Positions 17,982-28,179 of a stretch of 64,000 bases of DNA are shown one piece after another (positions within the stretch are counted from its first letter, which is position 1; each line of letters opens with the position of its first letter). The translations under genes were made by a program, and so were the position numbers. The stretch comes from an uncultured Flavobacteriaceae bacterium (GTDB taxonomy: Bacteria > Bacteroidota > Bacteroidia > Flavobacteriales > Flavobacteriaceae): NCBI GenBank assembly GCA_905182295.1, contig CAJJAZ010000005.1, positions 124,001-188,000 of the forward strand. The letters are read 5' to 3'. Under the pieces are notes generated by a model that saw nothing but the letters and a program-made list of their open reading frames with translations, did not search any database and was not told where the DNA came from.

Positions 17982-20432
17982 TTACAATTTTTTAGCCTCA
18001 GCCACCTGCTCTTTGGTCAATGCCAGTGCGACTACTTCACTCATATCCGTCACATAATGGAAAGTGACCCCTTTTAAATAGGCTTCTTTAATCTCCGCAA
18101 TGTCTTTTCTATTTTCTTCACAGAGAATGATCTGGTTAATATTCGCTCTTTTAGCTGCAAGTATTTTCTCTTTAATTCCACCCACTGGCAATACCTTTCC
18201 CCTTAAGGTAATCTCCCCTGTCATGGCCAAACGAGATTTTACTTTTCTTTGTGTGAAAAGAGACACCAAGGAAGTGAGCATGGTAATACCCGCGCTTGGA
18301 CCATCTTTAGGCGTAGCCCCTTCTGGCACGTGAATATGTACGTTGTATTTCTCAAAGACATCGGCCGTGAGGCCATATAAAGCTGCGTTTGCTTTAATAT
18401 ACTCCATGGCTATAGTGGCAGATTCTTTCATGACCTTACCCAGGTTACCCGTAATATTCATGAGCCCTTTACCTTTAGAAAGAATGGACTCTATAAACAG
18501 GATATCTCCTCCAACCGAGGTCCATGCCAAACCCGTCACTACCCCTGCAACCTTATTGTTTTCATATTTGTCACGCTCTAATCTAGGTACCCCCAACACT
18601 TTTTCTATGTGCTCCGTAGTGACTTTTACTTCATAGGCTTCTTCCATAGCAATAGATTTCGCTGTGTTTCTAACCATTTTAGCCAACTGCTTGTCTAAGT
18701 TTCTCACGCCTGACTCTCTGGTGTATCCGGCGACAATTTTCTCAAATTGTGGCTTACCTATTTTAATTTGATCCGCCGTAACACCGTGTTCTTTTAATTG
18801 TTTTGGCAATAAGTGTCGTTTGGCTATTTCTACTTTTTCTTCAATCGTATATCCAGACACATTAATGAGCTCCATACGATCCAACAAGGCAGGCTGAATG
18901 GCCCCTAAATTATTCGCGGTGGCTATAAACAACACCTTGGAAAGATCGTAACCCATTTCCAAGAAATTATCGTGAAAATCACCATTCTGTTCTGGATCCA
19001 ATACTTCTAAAAGCGCAGAAGATGGGTCTCCTTGGTGGGAATTAGACAACTTGTCAATTTCATCTAACACAAAGACTGGATTAGAAGTTCCCGCCTTCTT
19101 TAAACTCTGCAACACCCTTCCTGGCATGGCGCCAATATAGGTTTTTCTATGCCCCCTAATTTCAGCTTCATCTCTTAGACCACCAAGCGACATACGGACA
19201 TACTCCCTACCTAAAGAGGCTGCTATAGATTTACCCAAGGAAGTTTTCCCTACCCCTGGAGGTCCATATAGACAGAGGATAGGAGACTTCATATTGTTTC
19301 TAAGTTTTAAAACAGCCAGGTGTTCTAAAATACGTCTCTTAACATCTTCCAAGCCAAAATGGTCTCTATCTAATATTTTTTGGGCGCGTTTCAGGTCAAA
19401 TACATCTTTTGAAAAATGGTCCCACGGAAGGTCCAAAAAGAGTTCTAAATAATTTCTTTGAATAGAGTATTCTGCTACTTGAGGATTCATTCGCTGAAGC
19501 TTACCCAACTCTTTGTCAAATTGCAAACTTACTTTATCTGTCCATTTTTTCTTCTTAGCCGCAGCAAGCATTTCATTCACTTCCTCTTCATAAGACACCC
19601 CACCCAATTCTTCTTGAATGGTTTTCATTTGCTGGTGCAAAAAATACTCTCTTTGCTGTTGGTCCAAATCATTGCGCACCTTAGATTGAATGTCATTTTT
19701 CAATTGCAATTTCTGCATTTCAACATTCATAAACTTTAGGGTGGCTAAAGCACGCTCCTGTAAATCAGCGGTCTCTAATAAAATTTGTTTTTCTTTATGA
19801 GAAACAGAGAGGTTAGAGCACACAAAATTGATTAAAAAAGAATTGCTCTCTATATTTTTAATCGCAAAGGAAGCCTCAGAAGGAAGGTTTGGATTATTTT
19901 TAATGATCTGTAATGCCAATTCCTTTATAGAATCTATAATGGCTAAAAACTCTTTGTTTTCTGGCTCAGGTCTATGTTCAAGTGTTTCCTCAACAGTCGC
20001 TTTAATATAGGGATCCTCAGACACCACCTCTTTTATGGCAAAACGCTTTTTCCCTTGGATGATCACAGTCGTATTTCCGTCGGGCATTTTCAAAACCCTA
20101 AGAATTCTAGCCACTGTGCCTATTCTACTAATGTCATTAACTCCTGGATTCTCTGTGTTTTGATCTTTTTGAGACACCACTCCAATCACTTTATCTCCAT
20201 TGTTGGCCTCTTTTATTAATTGAATGGACTTGTCTCTCCCAGCAGTGATTGGCACCACAACACCCGGAAATAAAACCATATTTCTCAAAGGGAGAATAGG
20301 CAAGGATTCAGGAAGGGATTCATTATTTATTTCTGCTTCATCTTCAGGAGTCATTAAAGGAATTAAATCTGCATCTTCATCTATACCTTGTAGTGACATA
20401 CTGTCAATATGTAAAAAATTCGAATTACTCAT
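17982..20432 (-). CDS. lon: ATP-dependent protease La (Lon)
   Basis: '[19 protein letters not shown]', '[19 protein letters not shown]' (catalytic Ser), LonN domain. Confidence 0.98.
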   Translation of the reverse strand: MSNSNFLHIDSMSLQGIDEDADLIPLMTPEDEAEINNESLPESLPILPLRNMVLFPGVVVPITAGRDKSIQLIKEANNGDKVIGVVSQKDQNTENPGVNDISRIGTVARILRVLKMPDGNTTVIIQGKKRFAIKEVVSEDPYIKATVEETLEHRPEPENKEFLAIIDSIKELALQIIKNNPNLPSEASFAIKNIESNSFLINFVCSNLSVSHKEKQILLETADLQERALATLKFMNVEMQKLQLKNDIQSKVRNDLDQQQREYFLHQQMKTIQEELGGVSYEEEVNEMLAAAKKKKWTDKVSLQFDKELGKLQRMNPQVAEYSIQRNYLELFLDLPWDHFSKDVFDLKRAQKILDRDHFGLEDVKRRILEHLAVLKLRNNMKSPILCLYGPPGVGKTSLGKSIAASLGREYVRMSLGGLRDEAEIRGHRKTYIGAMPGRVLQSLKKAGTSNPVFVLDEIDKLSNSHQGDPSSALLEVLDPEQNGDFHDNFLEMGYDLSKVLFIATANNLGAIQPALLDRMELINVSGYTIEEKVEIAKRHLLPKQLKEHGVTADQIKIGKPQFEKIVAGYTRESGVRNLDKQLAKMVRNTAKSIAMEEAYEVKVTTEHIEKVLGVPRLERDKYENNKVAGVVTGLAWTSVGGDILFIESILSKGKGLMNITGNLGKVMKESATIAMEYIKANAALYGLTADVFEKYNVHIHVPEGATPKDGPSAGITMLTSLVSLFTQRKVKSRLAMTGEITLRGKVLPVGGIKEKILAAKRANINQIILCEENRKDIAEIKEAYLKGVTFHYVTDMSEVVALALTKEQVAEAKKL

Positions 20433-20651
20433 AGCGTTATATATCCGTCATAATGTCATTTACAAACATCGGTTTCGGTTTTAAAAATTATTTATCTGCT
20501 TTAAAAACGACTAAAAGCCCCTGAATCGAGGAATCTATTCGCTTTTCTTTATACCCATATAGTCAATTCCTGTGCCATTGTTTCATTAAATGATTTGAAA
20601 CTGTAACATTTCTGTCTAACTTGTATCTATACTATAAATAAGCTTGTTTTT

Positions 20652-21224
20652 TTGAGCCTTAAAGAGCCCACACATATTACGCCCCTAATTAAAGACTGTC
20701 TTCATGGAGACGTCAAAGCACAATACGCGCTTTACGAGCAGTACCATAAAGCCATGTACAACGTTGCTTGGCGTATTGTTAAAGAAACGCATGAAGCAGA
20801 AGACGTCATGCAGGAAGCTTTTATTAGTGCGTTCAAAAAGTTGGATCAATTCAGCGGTCAAGTGAGCTTTGGCGCTTGGTTAAAAAAAATTGTCATTAAT
20901 AAAGCGATTGTCGCTTTTAGAAAACAAAAAAAGGAAGGCCCCATTAGTTTAGAAGAAGAGATTTATAAGATTCCTGGGCCTGTGGCCGATGCTACAAACC
21001 AAAAAGACAACGAAAAAAAAGCCGCATTGGTCCTAGAGACTATAGCCAGTTTAAAAGAAAATTATCGCGTTTCACTAACCTTACATCTCATAGAAGGTTT
21101 GACCCATGAGGAGGTCTCTGAACTATTAGACATCAGTAGCAGCAATTGCAGGACCACTTTTTCTAGGGCAAAAGAACAACTGAGAAAAAAAATAGAAACA
21201 CATCCATTATGGAAGAATTTATAA
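20652..21224 (+). CDS. ECF-type RNA polymerase sigma factor (TTG start)
   Basis: sigma2 'YNVAWRIVKETHEAEDVMQEAFISAFKKLDQF' and sigma4 'LIEGLTHEEVSELLDISSSNCRTTFSRAKEQLRK'. Confidence 0.92.
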   Translation: MSLKEPTHITPLIKDCLHGDVKAQYALYEQYHKAMYNVAWRIVKETHEAEDVMQEAFISAFKKLDQFSGQVSFGAWLKKIVINKAIVAFRKQKKEGPISLEEEIYKIPGPVADATNQKDNEKKAALVLETIASLKENYRVSLTLHLIEGLTHEEVSELLDISSSNCRTTFSRAKEQLRKKIETHPLWKNL

Positions 21225-21778
21225 AACAAATTTTTGATTCAGCACCAGAAGCCCTTCATAGTAAAAAACCACTAGAGGGTCACGAAAATCGTTTTTTAGA
21301 AAAACTTTCTGAAGCAACTGTTGAAAATATCCTCCCTTCAAAAGCTACTTTAAAATTGGTCTGGCGCAAAAACACCAAACGTCTTTTGAGTATAGCGGCT
21401 AGTGCAGCCATTTTATTTGGGGTGTTTCAATGGGGTGTTCACAGTCAGTCCACACAAACTAAAATAGCCTATTTTACTCCAGAAACAGCAGCTATCAATG
21501 CGTATTATCCTGGCTTAATTGCCATAGCTGTCAAGGAAATTGAACAACAAAGCAGCCCCCTTACAAAACCTCATATAGACAAAGTTTTCAAGGAAATTTC
21601 AAAATTAGATGGCCGTTTTAAAGAAATGGAGGACGCTATGATCAATGGAGGGAATACCAAATTAATCCTTCAGGCCATGGTACAAAATTATACCACAAGA
21701 ATAGAATTATTAGAAGAAGTTATGCACCAAATAAACACCATTAACGCTATAAACGAACACACAGATGGAAACCTTTAA
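21209..21778 (+). CDS. Putative anti-sigma factor / single-pass membrane protein
   Basis: 16-bp overlap with the ECF sigma gene; one TM helix 'LLSIAASAAILFGVFQWGV'. Confidence 0.6.
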   Translation: MEEFIKQIFDSAPEALHSKKPLEGHENRFLEKLSEATVENILPSKATLKLVWRKNTKRLLSIAASAAILFGVFQWGVHSQSTQTKIAYFTPETAAINAYYPGLIAIAVKEIEQQSSPLTKPHIDKVFKEISKLDGRFKEMEDAMINGGNTKLILQAMVQNYTTRIELLEEVMHQINTINAINEHTDGNL

Positions 21779-22868
21779 AAAAACTGTTAGAATATTTTTA
21801 ATCACTTTAATTTTTCCTGCATTTATGTGGGCCAACAACCCTGAGGTTCTCAAAAAAACTCCTTTCAGATATGAAAAAGAAAGGGTGGTTAAGAAAAACT
21901 TTAAGGTCAATGCAGACGCACTGATGAAAATTGACAACGCCTATGGCAATCTAACGATTAGCAGTTGGAACGAGAATAGGATTGAGATGGTCATTACTAT
22001 CAAAGCAGAGGGCAGCGATGAAGATCGTGTTATTGAAAAAATTGAAGGCGTAGACATAGACTTTATGTCTAGCAGCAGTATGGTCTCTGCCAAAACAATT
22101 TTCAACAACAAAAGAAGTGGTTGGAGTTGGAATTGGGGCAATAACAACGTGAACCTCTCTGTCCATTACAACATTAAAATACCTATGTCTAACAGTGTAG
22201 ATTTAGAGAATGATTACGGAAGTATTGTCATTGATCAAATCAATGGAAATACTAAAATTAATTGTGATTATGGTAGGCTGGAGATTGGTTCATTAAATGG
22301 CGATAGAAACGAACTCAATTTTGACTACACCTCCAAATCTACTATTGCCTATGTAAAGAAAGCCTATATAGAAGCTGATTACTCTGGGATGACTATTGAA
22401 AAAGCGGGCGATTTAAATATCAATACAGATTACTCATCCATAAGTATTTATCATATGGACAATTTAAGTTACGACGCAGATTACGGAAGTATAGAAGTAG
22501 AAGAGGCCAATAATGTAAACGGAGTGGGCGACTATTTTAGCACCAAACTTGGCATCCTTCATGGAAATGTGTCTATAGATGCAGATTATGGAAGCGTAAA
22601 AATAGCAGAAATGGCCGCAGACGCGGGAAGCCTAAATATCAGTTCTGATTATACTGGTATAAAAATTGGGTACCATAAAGACTATCATTTCACTTTTGAA
22701 ATTGAAACCAAATACGCAGGCGTTAGTGGTACAGATGCTTTTGAGATGTCTATCTCTAAAGAAAAATCTAGTGAGCGTTATTACAAAGGCTACTACAAAA
22801 ATCCAAACAGCAAAAATCACGTTCAAATATTGAGTAAATACGGCGGATTGAGCTTTACTAAAAAATAA
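21765..22868 (+). CDS. Secreted repeat protein (DUF4097-like beta-solenoid)
   Basis: Signal peptide; about 11-12 repeats of ~20 aa containing D-Y-G/S/T-[ST]-x-x-[IV]. Confidence 0.7.
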   Translation: METFKKTVRIFLITLIFPAFMWANNPEVLKKTPFRYEKERVVKKNFKVNADALMKIDNAYGNLTISSWNENRIEMVITIKAEGSDEDRVIEKIEGVDIDFMSSSSMVSAKTIFNNKRSGWSWNWGNNNVNLSVHYNIKIPMSNSVDLENDYGSIVIDQINGNTKINCDYGRLEIGSLNGDRNELNFDYTSKSTIAYVKKAYIEADYSGMTIEKAGDLNINTDYSSISIYHMDNLSYDADYGSIEVEEANNVNGVGDYFSTKLGILHGNVSIDADYGSVKIAEMAADAGSLNISSDYTGIKIGYHKDYHFTFEIETKYAGVSGTDAFEMSISKEKSSERYYKGYYKNPNSKNHVQILSKYGGLSFTKK

Positions 22869-22973
22869 GCACTTAGTAAAACAAGCCACTAAAATGTATT
22901 CCATAAATACCTATAAAACAATAGTCTTGTGATAAATTTCAACAAGGTAAATAAAATTTAAAGCCTCTTAATT

Positions 22974-23696
22974 ATGAAAAAAAGCCTCTTATTAATAGCA
23001 ATGATTTTACTTGGAACCTCAGCGCATGCACAGTGGTGGAAGAGAATTAAAGGGAATGGCAACACCATTACACAAACAAGACAAACCCCAGACTATGATA
23101 AAGTTTCAGTGGCTGGATCTTTTAACGTGCAATTGGTTCGAGGTGAAGAAGGAGAGATTACCTTAAAAGGAGAAGAAAACCTATTAGAATACATTGAAGT
23201 TTCCGTAAAAAACAATGTATTGGTATTAAAAGTAAAAGACAATATAAACCTGACTAGTTCTTGGAATAAATCCATAACTATTGAAGTGCCTGTAACAGAA
23301 ATAGCCGGTGTTAAATTATCAGGTTCAGGAGACATTAGCGCTAAAACAACTTTAAATGCAATAGATTTTAATGCTGTTGTGTCTGGGTCTGGGGATATTT
23401 CCTTAGCCATAGAAGCAATCAATTTATATGTACAAGTGTCTGGATCTGGGGATATTGACCTTTCTGGAAGTGCACAAGACTTAACGGTAAAAGTTTCTGG
23501 GTCTGGAGATGTGAATGCTTATGAGATAGCTGCAGAAAACGCTACAGTATCCGTATCTGGATCTGCAGATGTTAAAGTGACTGTAAAAGGCACTTTAAAT
23601 GCCAAGGTGTCTGGCTCTGGTGATGTTCAATATAAAGGTAATCCTAAAAAAGTAGCTTCAAAAGTCTCAGGCTCGGGAGATGTCACTGGGTATTAA
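22974..23696 (+). CDS. Head GIN domain-containing secreted protein (DUF2807-like)
   Basis: Signal peptide; 'VSVAGSFNVQLVRGEEGEITLKGEENLLEYIEV' plus seven [LV]SGS[GA]D[IV] repeats. Confidence 0.85.
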   Translation: MKKSLLLIAMILLGTSAHAQWWKRIKGNGNTITQTRQTPDYDKVSVAGSFNVQLVRGEEGEITLKGEENLLEYIEVSVKNNVLVLKVKDNINLTSSWNKSITIEVPVTEIAGVKLSGSGDISAKTTLNAIDFNAVVSGSGDISLAIEAINLYVQVSGSGDIDLSGSAQDLTVKVSGSGDVNAYEIAAENATVSVSGSADVKVTVKGTLNAKVSGSGDVQYKGNPKKVASKVSGSGDVTGY

Positions 23697-23699
23697 ACC

Positions 23700-25010
23700 C
23701 TATTCAACCCTTCTGAGTAGTAGCCCACCTACCAGGAAAAAAACACCAAACATAATAATCCCATTTCTAAGGTCACCACTTCCTTGTGCAAGTGCTCCAT
23801 AAATAAAAGTACCCAAGACAATACCTATCTTTTCTGCTACGTCGTAGAAACTAAAGAATGAGGTGGTGTCTTGGGTTTCTGGCATAAGTTTGGCGTAGGT
23901 AGATCTGGAAAGCGCTTGAATCCCTCCCATGACTATACCGACCAATCCTGCGGCAATATAAAATTCGGTTGGAGAAACCACAAAATAAGCATACACGCAA
24001 ATCATTAACCAAAGTGCATTTACCGCAATCAGCGTAGGGATATTTCCAAATTTCTCAGAAGCCTTTGCGGTGAGTGTTGCCCCTATAATGGCCACCAATT
24101 GAATGAGAAGTATACTACTGATTAGGCCTATGGTTCTTTGATCGTCTGACCCCCAAGCTATTTCTTCTTCTCCAAAATAAGCCGCAATGAGCATGACCGT
24201 TTGTACCGCCATACTATACACAAAAAAAGCAAGCAAATATTTTTTCAATATTGGCTGAGACTCCAATTGATTCCAAACCATTTTAAGTTCCTTAAAACCA
24301 TTGAAAAGTAAGTTTACTGCAGGGCCGTTTTTCTTATTCCCCTTGGGCATATAATAAAAACTGTATTGACTAAAAATTATCCACCAAATTCCCACAGTCA
24401 CAAAAGAGTATTTCATAGCAGTAATAGCTGCTGGAGACTCAGGAAGGTCTTCAATACCAAATAGTGCTGGCTGCATGACCATAGCTAAATTAAAAAGCAG
24501 AAGAATGACACTACCCACATAACCCAATGAAAATCCCTTTGCGCTAATGCTATCTTGTTGCTCTGGATAAGCAATATCTGGAAGATAAGAGTTATTAAAA
24601 GCAAAACTAACCCAAAACCCCACTAGTCCCATAAAATATAGTAATAGAGAAATGTAAATGTGCTCCAAAGAAAACCAATACAATCCTATGCATGAAAGCC
24701 CTCCTAGGTAACAAAAGAACTTCAAAAAAGCTTTCTTATTTCCAAGGTAATCTGCTATTCCTGATAGGATTGGCGTTAGTATGGCTATAAATAAAAATGC
24801 TGCTGAAGTGACATAACTGATCAAGGGTGCTCGTGCTATTTCTACGCCAAAAACCAATACTTTTTCAATCCCTTCCATACGAAATAGCGCGCCGTAAAAA
24901 ATAGGGAAAATCGCAGAAGAAATGACCAGACTATACACAGAATTGGCCCAGTCATAAAAAGCCCATGCAAACAACAATTTTTTACTTCCTTTCTCTGCAA
25001 TAGCGCTCAT
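23700..25010 (-). CDS. MFS transporter (UMF1 family)
   Basis: 'AWAFYDWANSVYSLVISSAIFPIFY' and multiple TM segments; 'GGIQALSRSTYAKLMPETQ'. Confidence 0.88.
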   Translation of the reverse strand: MSAIAEKGSKKLLFAWAFYDWANSVYSLVISSAIFPIFYGALFRMEGIEKVLVFGVEIARAPLISYVTSAAFLFIAILTPILSGIADYLGNKKAFLKFFCYLGGLSCIGLYWFSLEHIYISLLLYFMGLVGFWVSFAFNNSYLPDIAYPEQQDSISAKGFSLGYVGSVILLLFNLAMVMQPALFGIEDLPESPAAITAMKYSFVTVGIWWIIFSQYSFYYMPKGNKKNGPAVNLLFNGFKELKMVWNQLESQPILKKYLLAFFVYSMAVQTVMLIAAYFGEEEIAWGSDDQRTIGLISSILLIQLVAIIGATLTAKASEKFGNIPTLIAVNALWLMICVYAYFVVSPTEFYIAAGLVGIVMGGIQALSRSTYAKLMPETQDTTSFFSFYDVAEKIGIVLGTFIYGALAQGSGDLRNGIIMFGVFFLVGGLLLRRVE

Positions 25011-25215
25011 ATATTGGGTTGGTATTTGGTTTCTTCATTTTTTTTAGCGCCATAAAAAACATCTTAAGCATTCACTTAATCGACTTTTACATCACACTAG
25101 GACTTTGCTAATATACAATTATAGCCAGAGTCTCAAAAAACGACTTAAAAATTCTGTTGCTTGTGCTTTTGGCACTCTTTTTGAAATAGGGCATATGAAC
25201 TTAAATGATTTTGAT

Positions 25216-25749
25216 ATGAGACATTTTACGGCATTATTGACCCTTGTAATTCTAAGTGTATTTACGACAGCTTGTGAGGGACCTGAAGGACCTCCAGGAT
25301 TAGATGGAAACACCTTGCTTGGTCAAACCATGGAATTTCAAGCTTCATTTAATGCCAACAATAACTTTAGTCATTTGTTTGTTTTCCCAAACCAAGTAAG
25401 GGTCTATGAATCTGACGCTGTTTTGGTGTATCTTTTAGAAGAGACTTTTAATTCAAATGGATCCAATACAGATGTTTGGACCCCACTACCCCAATCTTTT
25501 TTTACCGATCAAGGCCTATTACAATATACCTTTAACCATACTTTTTTAGATGTAAACCTATTGCTGCAAGGCAATTTTAATTTAAACAATGCGGCCCCAA
25601 TTTTTACTCAAAATCAAATCTTTAGGGTGGTTGTCATGCCTGCTGAATTTGCTTTAGATCCCAATTTAAACACCATGAATTATCAGGAAGTCTCACAGTA
25701 TTTAGGCGCGGCTGAATCTAGCCTCATTAAGGTAGGGAACCAAGAATAA
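25216..25749 (+). CDS. Lipoprotein with short collagen-like segment
   Basis: 'MRHFTALLTLVILSVFTTACEGPEGPPGLDGN': signal peptide, lipobox, then Gly-X-Y triplets. Confidence 0.7.
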   Translation: MRHFTALLTLVILSVFTTACEGPEGPPGLDGNTLLGQTMEFQASFNANNNFSHLFVFPNQVRVYESDAVLVYLLEETFNSNGSNTDVWTPLPQSFFTDQGLLQYTFNHTFLDVNLLLQGNFNLNNAAPIFTQNQIFRVVVMPAEFALDPNLNTMNYQEVSQYLGAAESSLIKVGNQE

Positions 25750-25781
25750 ATTTCAAATTTTATGTACCTTTAAAATAAAAA

Positions 25782-26252
25782 ATGAAAAATACTTTATTAC
25801 TAGGATTATTTCTTTTGACAAGTCATTCGTTTTACGCGCAACGTGCTGTAAATCAATACGACGTGATTAAAACAGCCCAAGAATGGAAAGCCACTTTATC
25901 TGATTTAGAATTTTATGTGCTGAGAGAACAAGGTACAGAAAGACCTTTCACAAGTACTTTGTTGAAAATAAAACAAAAAGGTACCTATGTGTGTAAGGCA
26001 TGCAACACACCGCTGTTTAAAAGTGACCATAAATTTGATTCTGGTACAGGTTGGCCTTCTTTTGACAGAGAAGTAAAAGGGAATGTGGGTTATGGAGTGG
26101 ATTATAAAGTGGGTTACGCCAGGTCTGAAGAATACTGCTTAAAATGTGGCGGTCACTTGGGTCATGTATTTACAGATGGACCAAAAAACACCACGGGTTT
26201 AAGACATTGTATTAATGGTGCTGCCCTAGCATTTGTTCCTGACGCAAAATAA
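25782..26252 (+). CDS. msrB: Peptide-methionine (R)-S-oxide reductase MsrB, exported
   Basis: Signal peptide 'MKNTLLLGLFLLTSHSFYAQ'; 'DSGTGWPSF', 'CLKCGGHLGHVFTDGP...LRHCINGAAL'. Confidence 0.93.
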   Translation: MKNTLLLGLFLLTSHSFYAQRAVNQYDVIKTAQEWKATLSDLEFYVLREQGTERPFTSTLLKIKQKGTYVCKACNTPLFKSDHKFDSGTGWPSFDREVKGNVGYGVDYKVGYARSEEYCLKCGGHLGHVFTDGPKNTTGLRHCINGAALAFVPDAK

Positions 26253-26253
26253 T

Positions 26254-26667
26254 ATGAGTTCTAAATTCACAAAGCAGCAATCTGAAGATCATTACAAAGC
26301 GCACCTTTCTCCAGAAGCATTTAAGGTCTTAAGACAAAACGGCACTGAATATCCTTTTACAGGGGTATATGACAAACACTTTGAAACAGGCAGTTACCAT
26401 TGTGCAGCCTGTAACACCCAACTTTTCGAAAGTGCCCATAAATACAATAGTGGTTGTGGCTGGCCTGCCTTTGACACCGCTATTTCAGGAGCTATTTTAT
26501 ATATAGAAGATCACAGTCATGGTATGAGACGCGTAGAAACCCGTTGTGCTGCATGCAATTCACATTTGGGGCATGTTTTTGAAGACGGCCCTGTGGACAC
26601 TTCCGGAGAACGATACTGCATAAATTCTGTTTGCTTGGTTTTTGTTCCTGAAAAAACAACAAAATAA
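26254..26667 (+). CDS. msrB: Peptide-methionine (R)-S-oxide reductase MsrB, cytosolic
   Basis: No signal peptide; 'NSGCGWPAF', 'CAACNSHLGHVFEDGPVDTSGERYCINSVCL'. Confidence 0.93.
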   Translation: MSSKFTKQQSEDHYKAHLSPEAFKVLRQNGTEYPFTGVYDKHFETGSYHCAACNTQLFESAHKYNSGCGWPAFDTAISGAILYIEDHSHGMRRVETRCAACNSHLGHVFEDGPVDTSGERYCINSVCLVFVPEKTTK

Positions 26668-26693
26668 GGGTAGAAGCTTTCAGATTGGTTTTG

Positions 26694-26701
26694 TAACTTT
26701 G
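26694..26701 (+). promoter_or_regulatory. -7 promoter box TAACTTTG upstream of lpdA
   Basis: Matches TAnnTTTG about 30 nt before the lpdA ATG; no clear -33 box. Confidence 0.45.
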
Positions 26702-26732
26702 GGCGCTATAAATTTTTACCAAAATCATTATC

Positions 26733-28124
26733 ATGAGTCATTTTGATGTTATTGTTTTAGGAAGTGGACCTGGAGGTTATGTTACTGCCATTAGAGCTTC
26801 TCAATTAGGATTTAAAACTGCTATTATAGAGAAAGAAAGTCTGGGAGGGGTATGCCTTAACTGGGGCTGTATTCCTACAAAGGCCCTGATTAAATCTGCT
26901 CAGGTTTTTGAATACCTTCAGCATGCAGAAGACTACGGTCTTAAGGCTTCAGGGGTAGATAAAGATTTTGACGCTGTTGTAAAAAGAAGTAGAAATGTAG
27001 CCGGAACCATGAGTAAAGGAGTGCAGTTCTTACTAAAGAAAAATAAAATTGAAGTGATCAATGGCCATGGAAAAGTACTTCCTGGTAAAAAAGTGTCTGT
27101 TACAGATGCAAATGGAAAAGCCACTGAATACACTGCCAATAATATCATTATAGCTACAGGTGCTAGGTCTAGAGAACTTCCTAGCCTACCACAAGATGGT
27201 GAAAAAATTATAGGTTACAGACAGGCCATGACCTTAGACAAACAGCCTAAAAAATTAATCGTTGTAGGTAGTGGCGCAATAGGGATTGAATTTGCTTATT
27301 TCTACAACGCTATGGGAACGGACGTAACTGTAGTAGAATACCTTCCAAATATTGTCCCTGTAGAAGACAAAGACATTTCTATACAATTAGAAAAAAGTTT
27401 CAAAAAAGCTGGAGTTAAAGTAATGACTTCTTCTGAAGTAACTAAGGTAGACACTACTGGAAAAGGGGTTGTTGTCACCGTGAAAACTGCCAAAGGAGAA
27501 GAAATTCTGGAAGCAGACATGGTGCTCTCTGCAGTGGGTATTAAAACCAATATTGAAAATATTGGTTTAGAAGATGTTGGAATTGCCACAGACCGAGACA
27601 AAGTTTTAGTCAATGACTTTTATCAGACTAATATTCCTGGATACTATGCTATTGGAGACATTACTGCTGGTCCTGCATTGGCACATGTGGCTTCTGCAGA
27701 AGGTATTTTATGTGTAGAAAAATTAGCCGGTATGGAGGTGCATCCTCTAGACTACGGCAATATCCCTGGATGTACTTATTCTAGTCCTGAAATTGCCTCT
27801 GTTGGTCTTACAGAACAACAAGCAATAGACAAAGGCTTGGATATTAAAGTAGGTAAATTTCCGTTTACAGCCTCTGGAAAAGCAGTGGCTTCAGGAACTC
27901 CAGAAGGTTTTGTAAAAGTAATTTTTGACGCCAAATACGGAGAGTGGCTGGGTTGTCATATGATTGGTGCAGGGGTTACAGATATGATTGCTGAAGCTGT
28001 TGTAGCTAGAAAATTAGAAACTACTGGACATGAAATTTTAAAAACCATTCACCCACACCCAACTATGAGTGAGGCTGTTATGGAGGCAGTTGCTGCTGCA
28101 TATGATGAGGTCATTCACATTTAA
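26733..28124 (+). CDS. lpdA: Dihydrolipoyl dehydrogenase
   Basis: 'VLGSGPGGYVTAIRASQLG', 'GGVCLNWGCIPTKALI', C-terminal 'HPHPTMSEAVMEA'. Confidence 0.97.
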   Translation: MSHFDVIVLGSGPGGYVTAIRASQLGFKTAIIEKESLGGVCLNWGCIPTKALIKSAQVFEYLQHAEDYGLKASGVDKDFDAVVKRSRNVAGTMSKGVQFLLKKNKIEVINGHGKVLPGKKVSVTDANGKATEYTANNIIIATGARSRELPSLPQDGEKIIGYRQAMTLDKQPKKLIVVGSGAIGIEFAYFYNAMGTDVTVVEYLPNIVPVEDKDISIQLEKSFKKAGVKVMTSSEVTKVDTTGKGVVVTVKTAKGEEILEADMVLSAVGIKTNIENIGLEDVGIATDRDKVLVNDFYQTNIPGYYAIGDITAGPALAHVASAEGILCVEKLAGMEVHPLDYGNIPGCTYSSPEIASVGLTEQQAIDKGLDIKVGKFPFTASGKAVASGTPEGFVKVIFDAKYGEWLGCHMIGAGVTDMIAEAVVARKLETTGHEILKTIHPHPTMSEAVMEAVAAAYDEVIHI

Positions 28125-28131
28125 AATGTGC

Positions 28132-28168
28132 ACAAAAAAAAGGCGCCACTTTGCGCGCCTTTTTTTTG
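28132..28168. terminator. Bidirectional terminator between lpdA and aroQ
   Basis: A-tract, aaggcgc-cactttgc-gcgcctt hairpin, T-tract. Confidence 0.88.
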
Positions 28169-28179
28169 AATGGTATTTC

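Noticed and set aside
18100-20484. Multiple + strand ORFs antisense to lon
   Set aside because: Shadow ORFs of a strongly conserved coding sequence.
20445-20651. lon/ECF intergenic region considered for a riboswitch or small RNA
   Set aside because: Only short, weak inverted repeats; no recognisable conserved RNA motif.
23093-23422. 109-aa minus ORF inside the GIN-domain gene
   Set aside because: Mirror of the SGSGD repeat; no independent evidence for coding.
23290-23690. Repeated ~60-100 bp similarity considered as a tandem DNA repeat or CRISPR-like array
   Set aside because: The repetition is in-frame and explained by the SGSGD protein repeats; spacing is irregular and DNA copies diverge.
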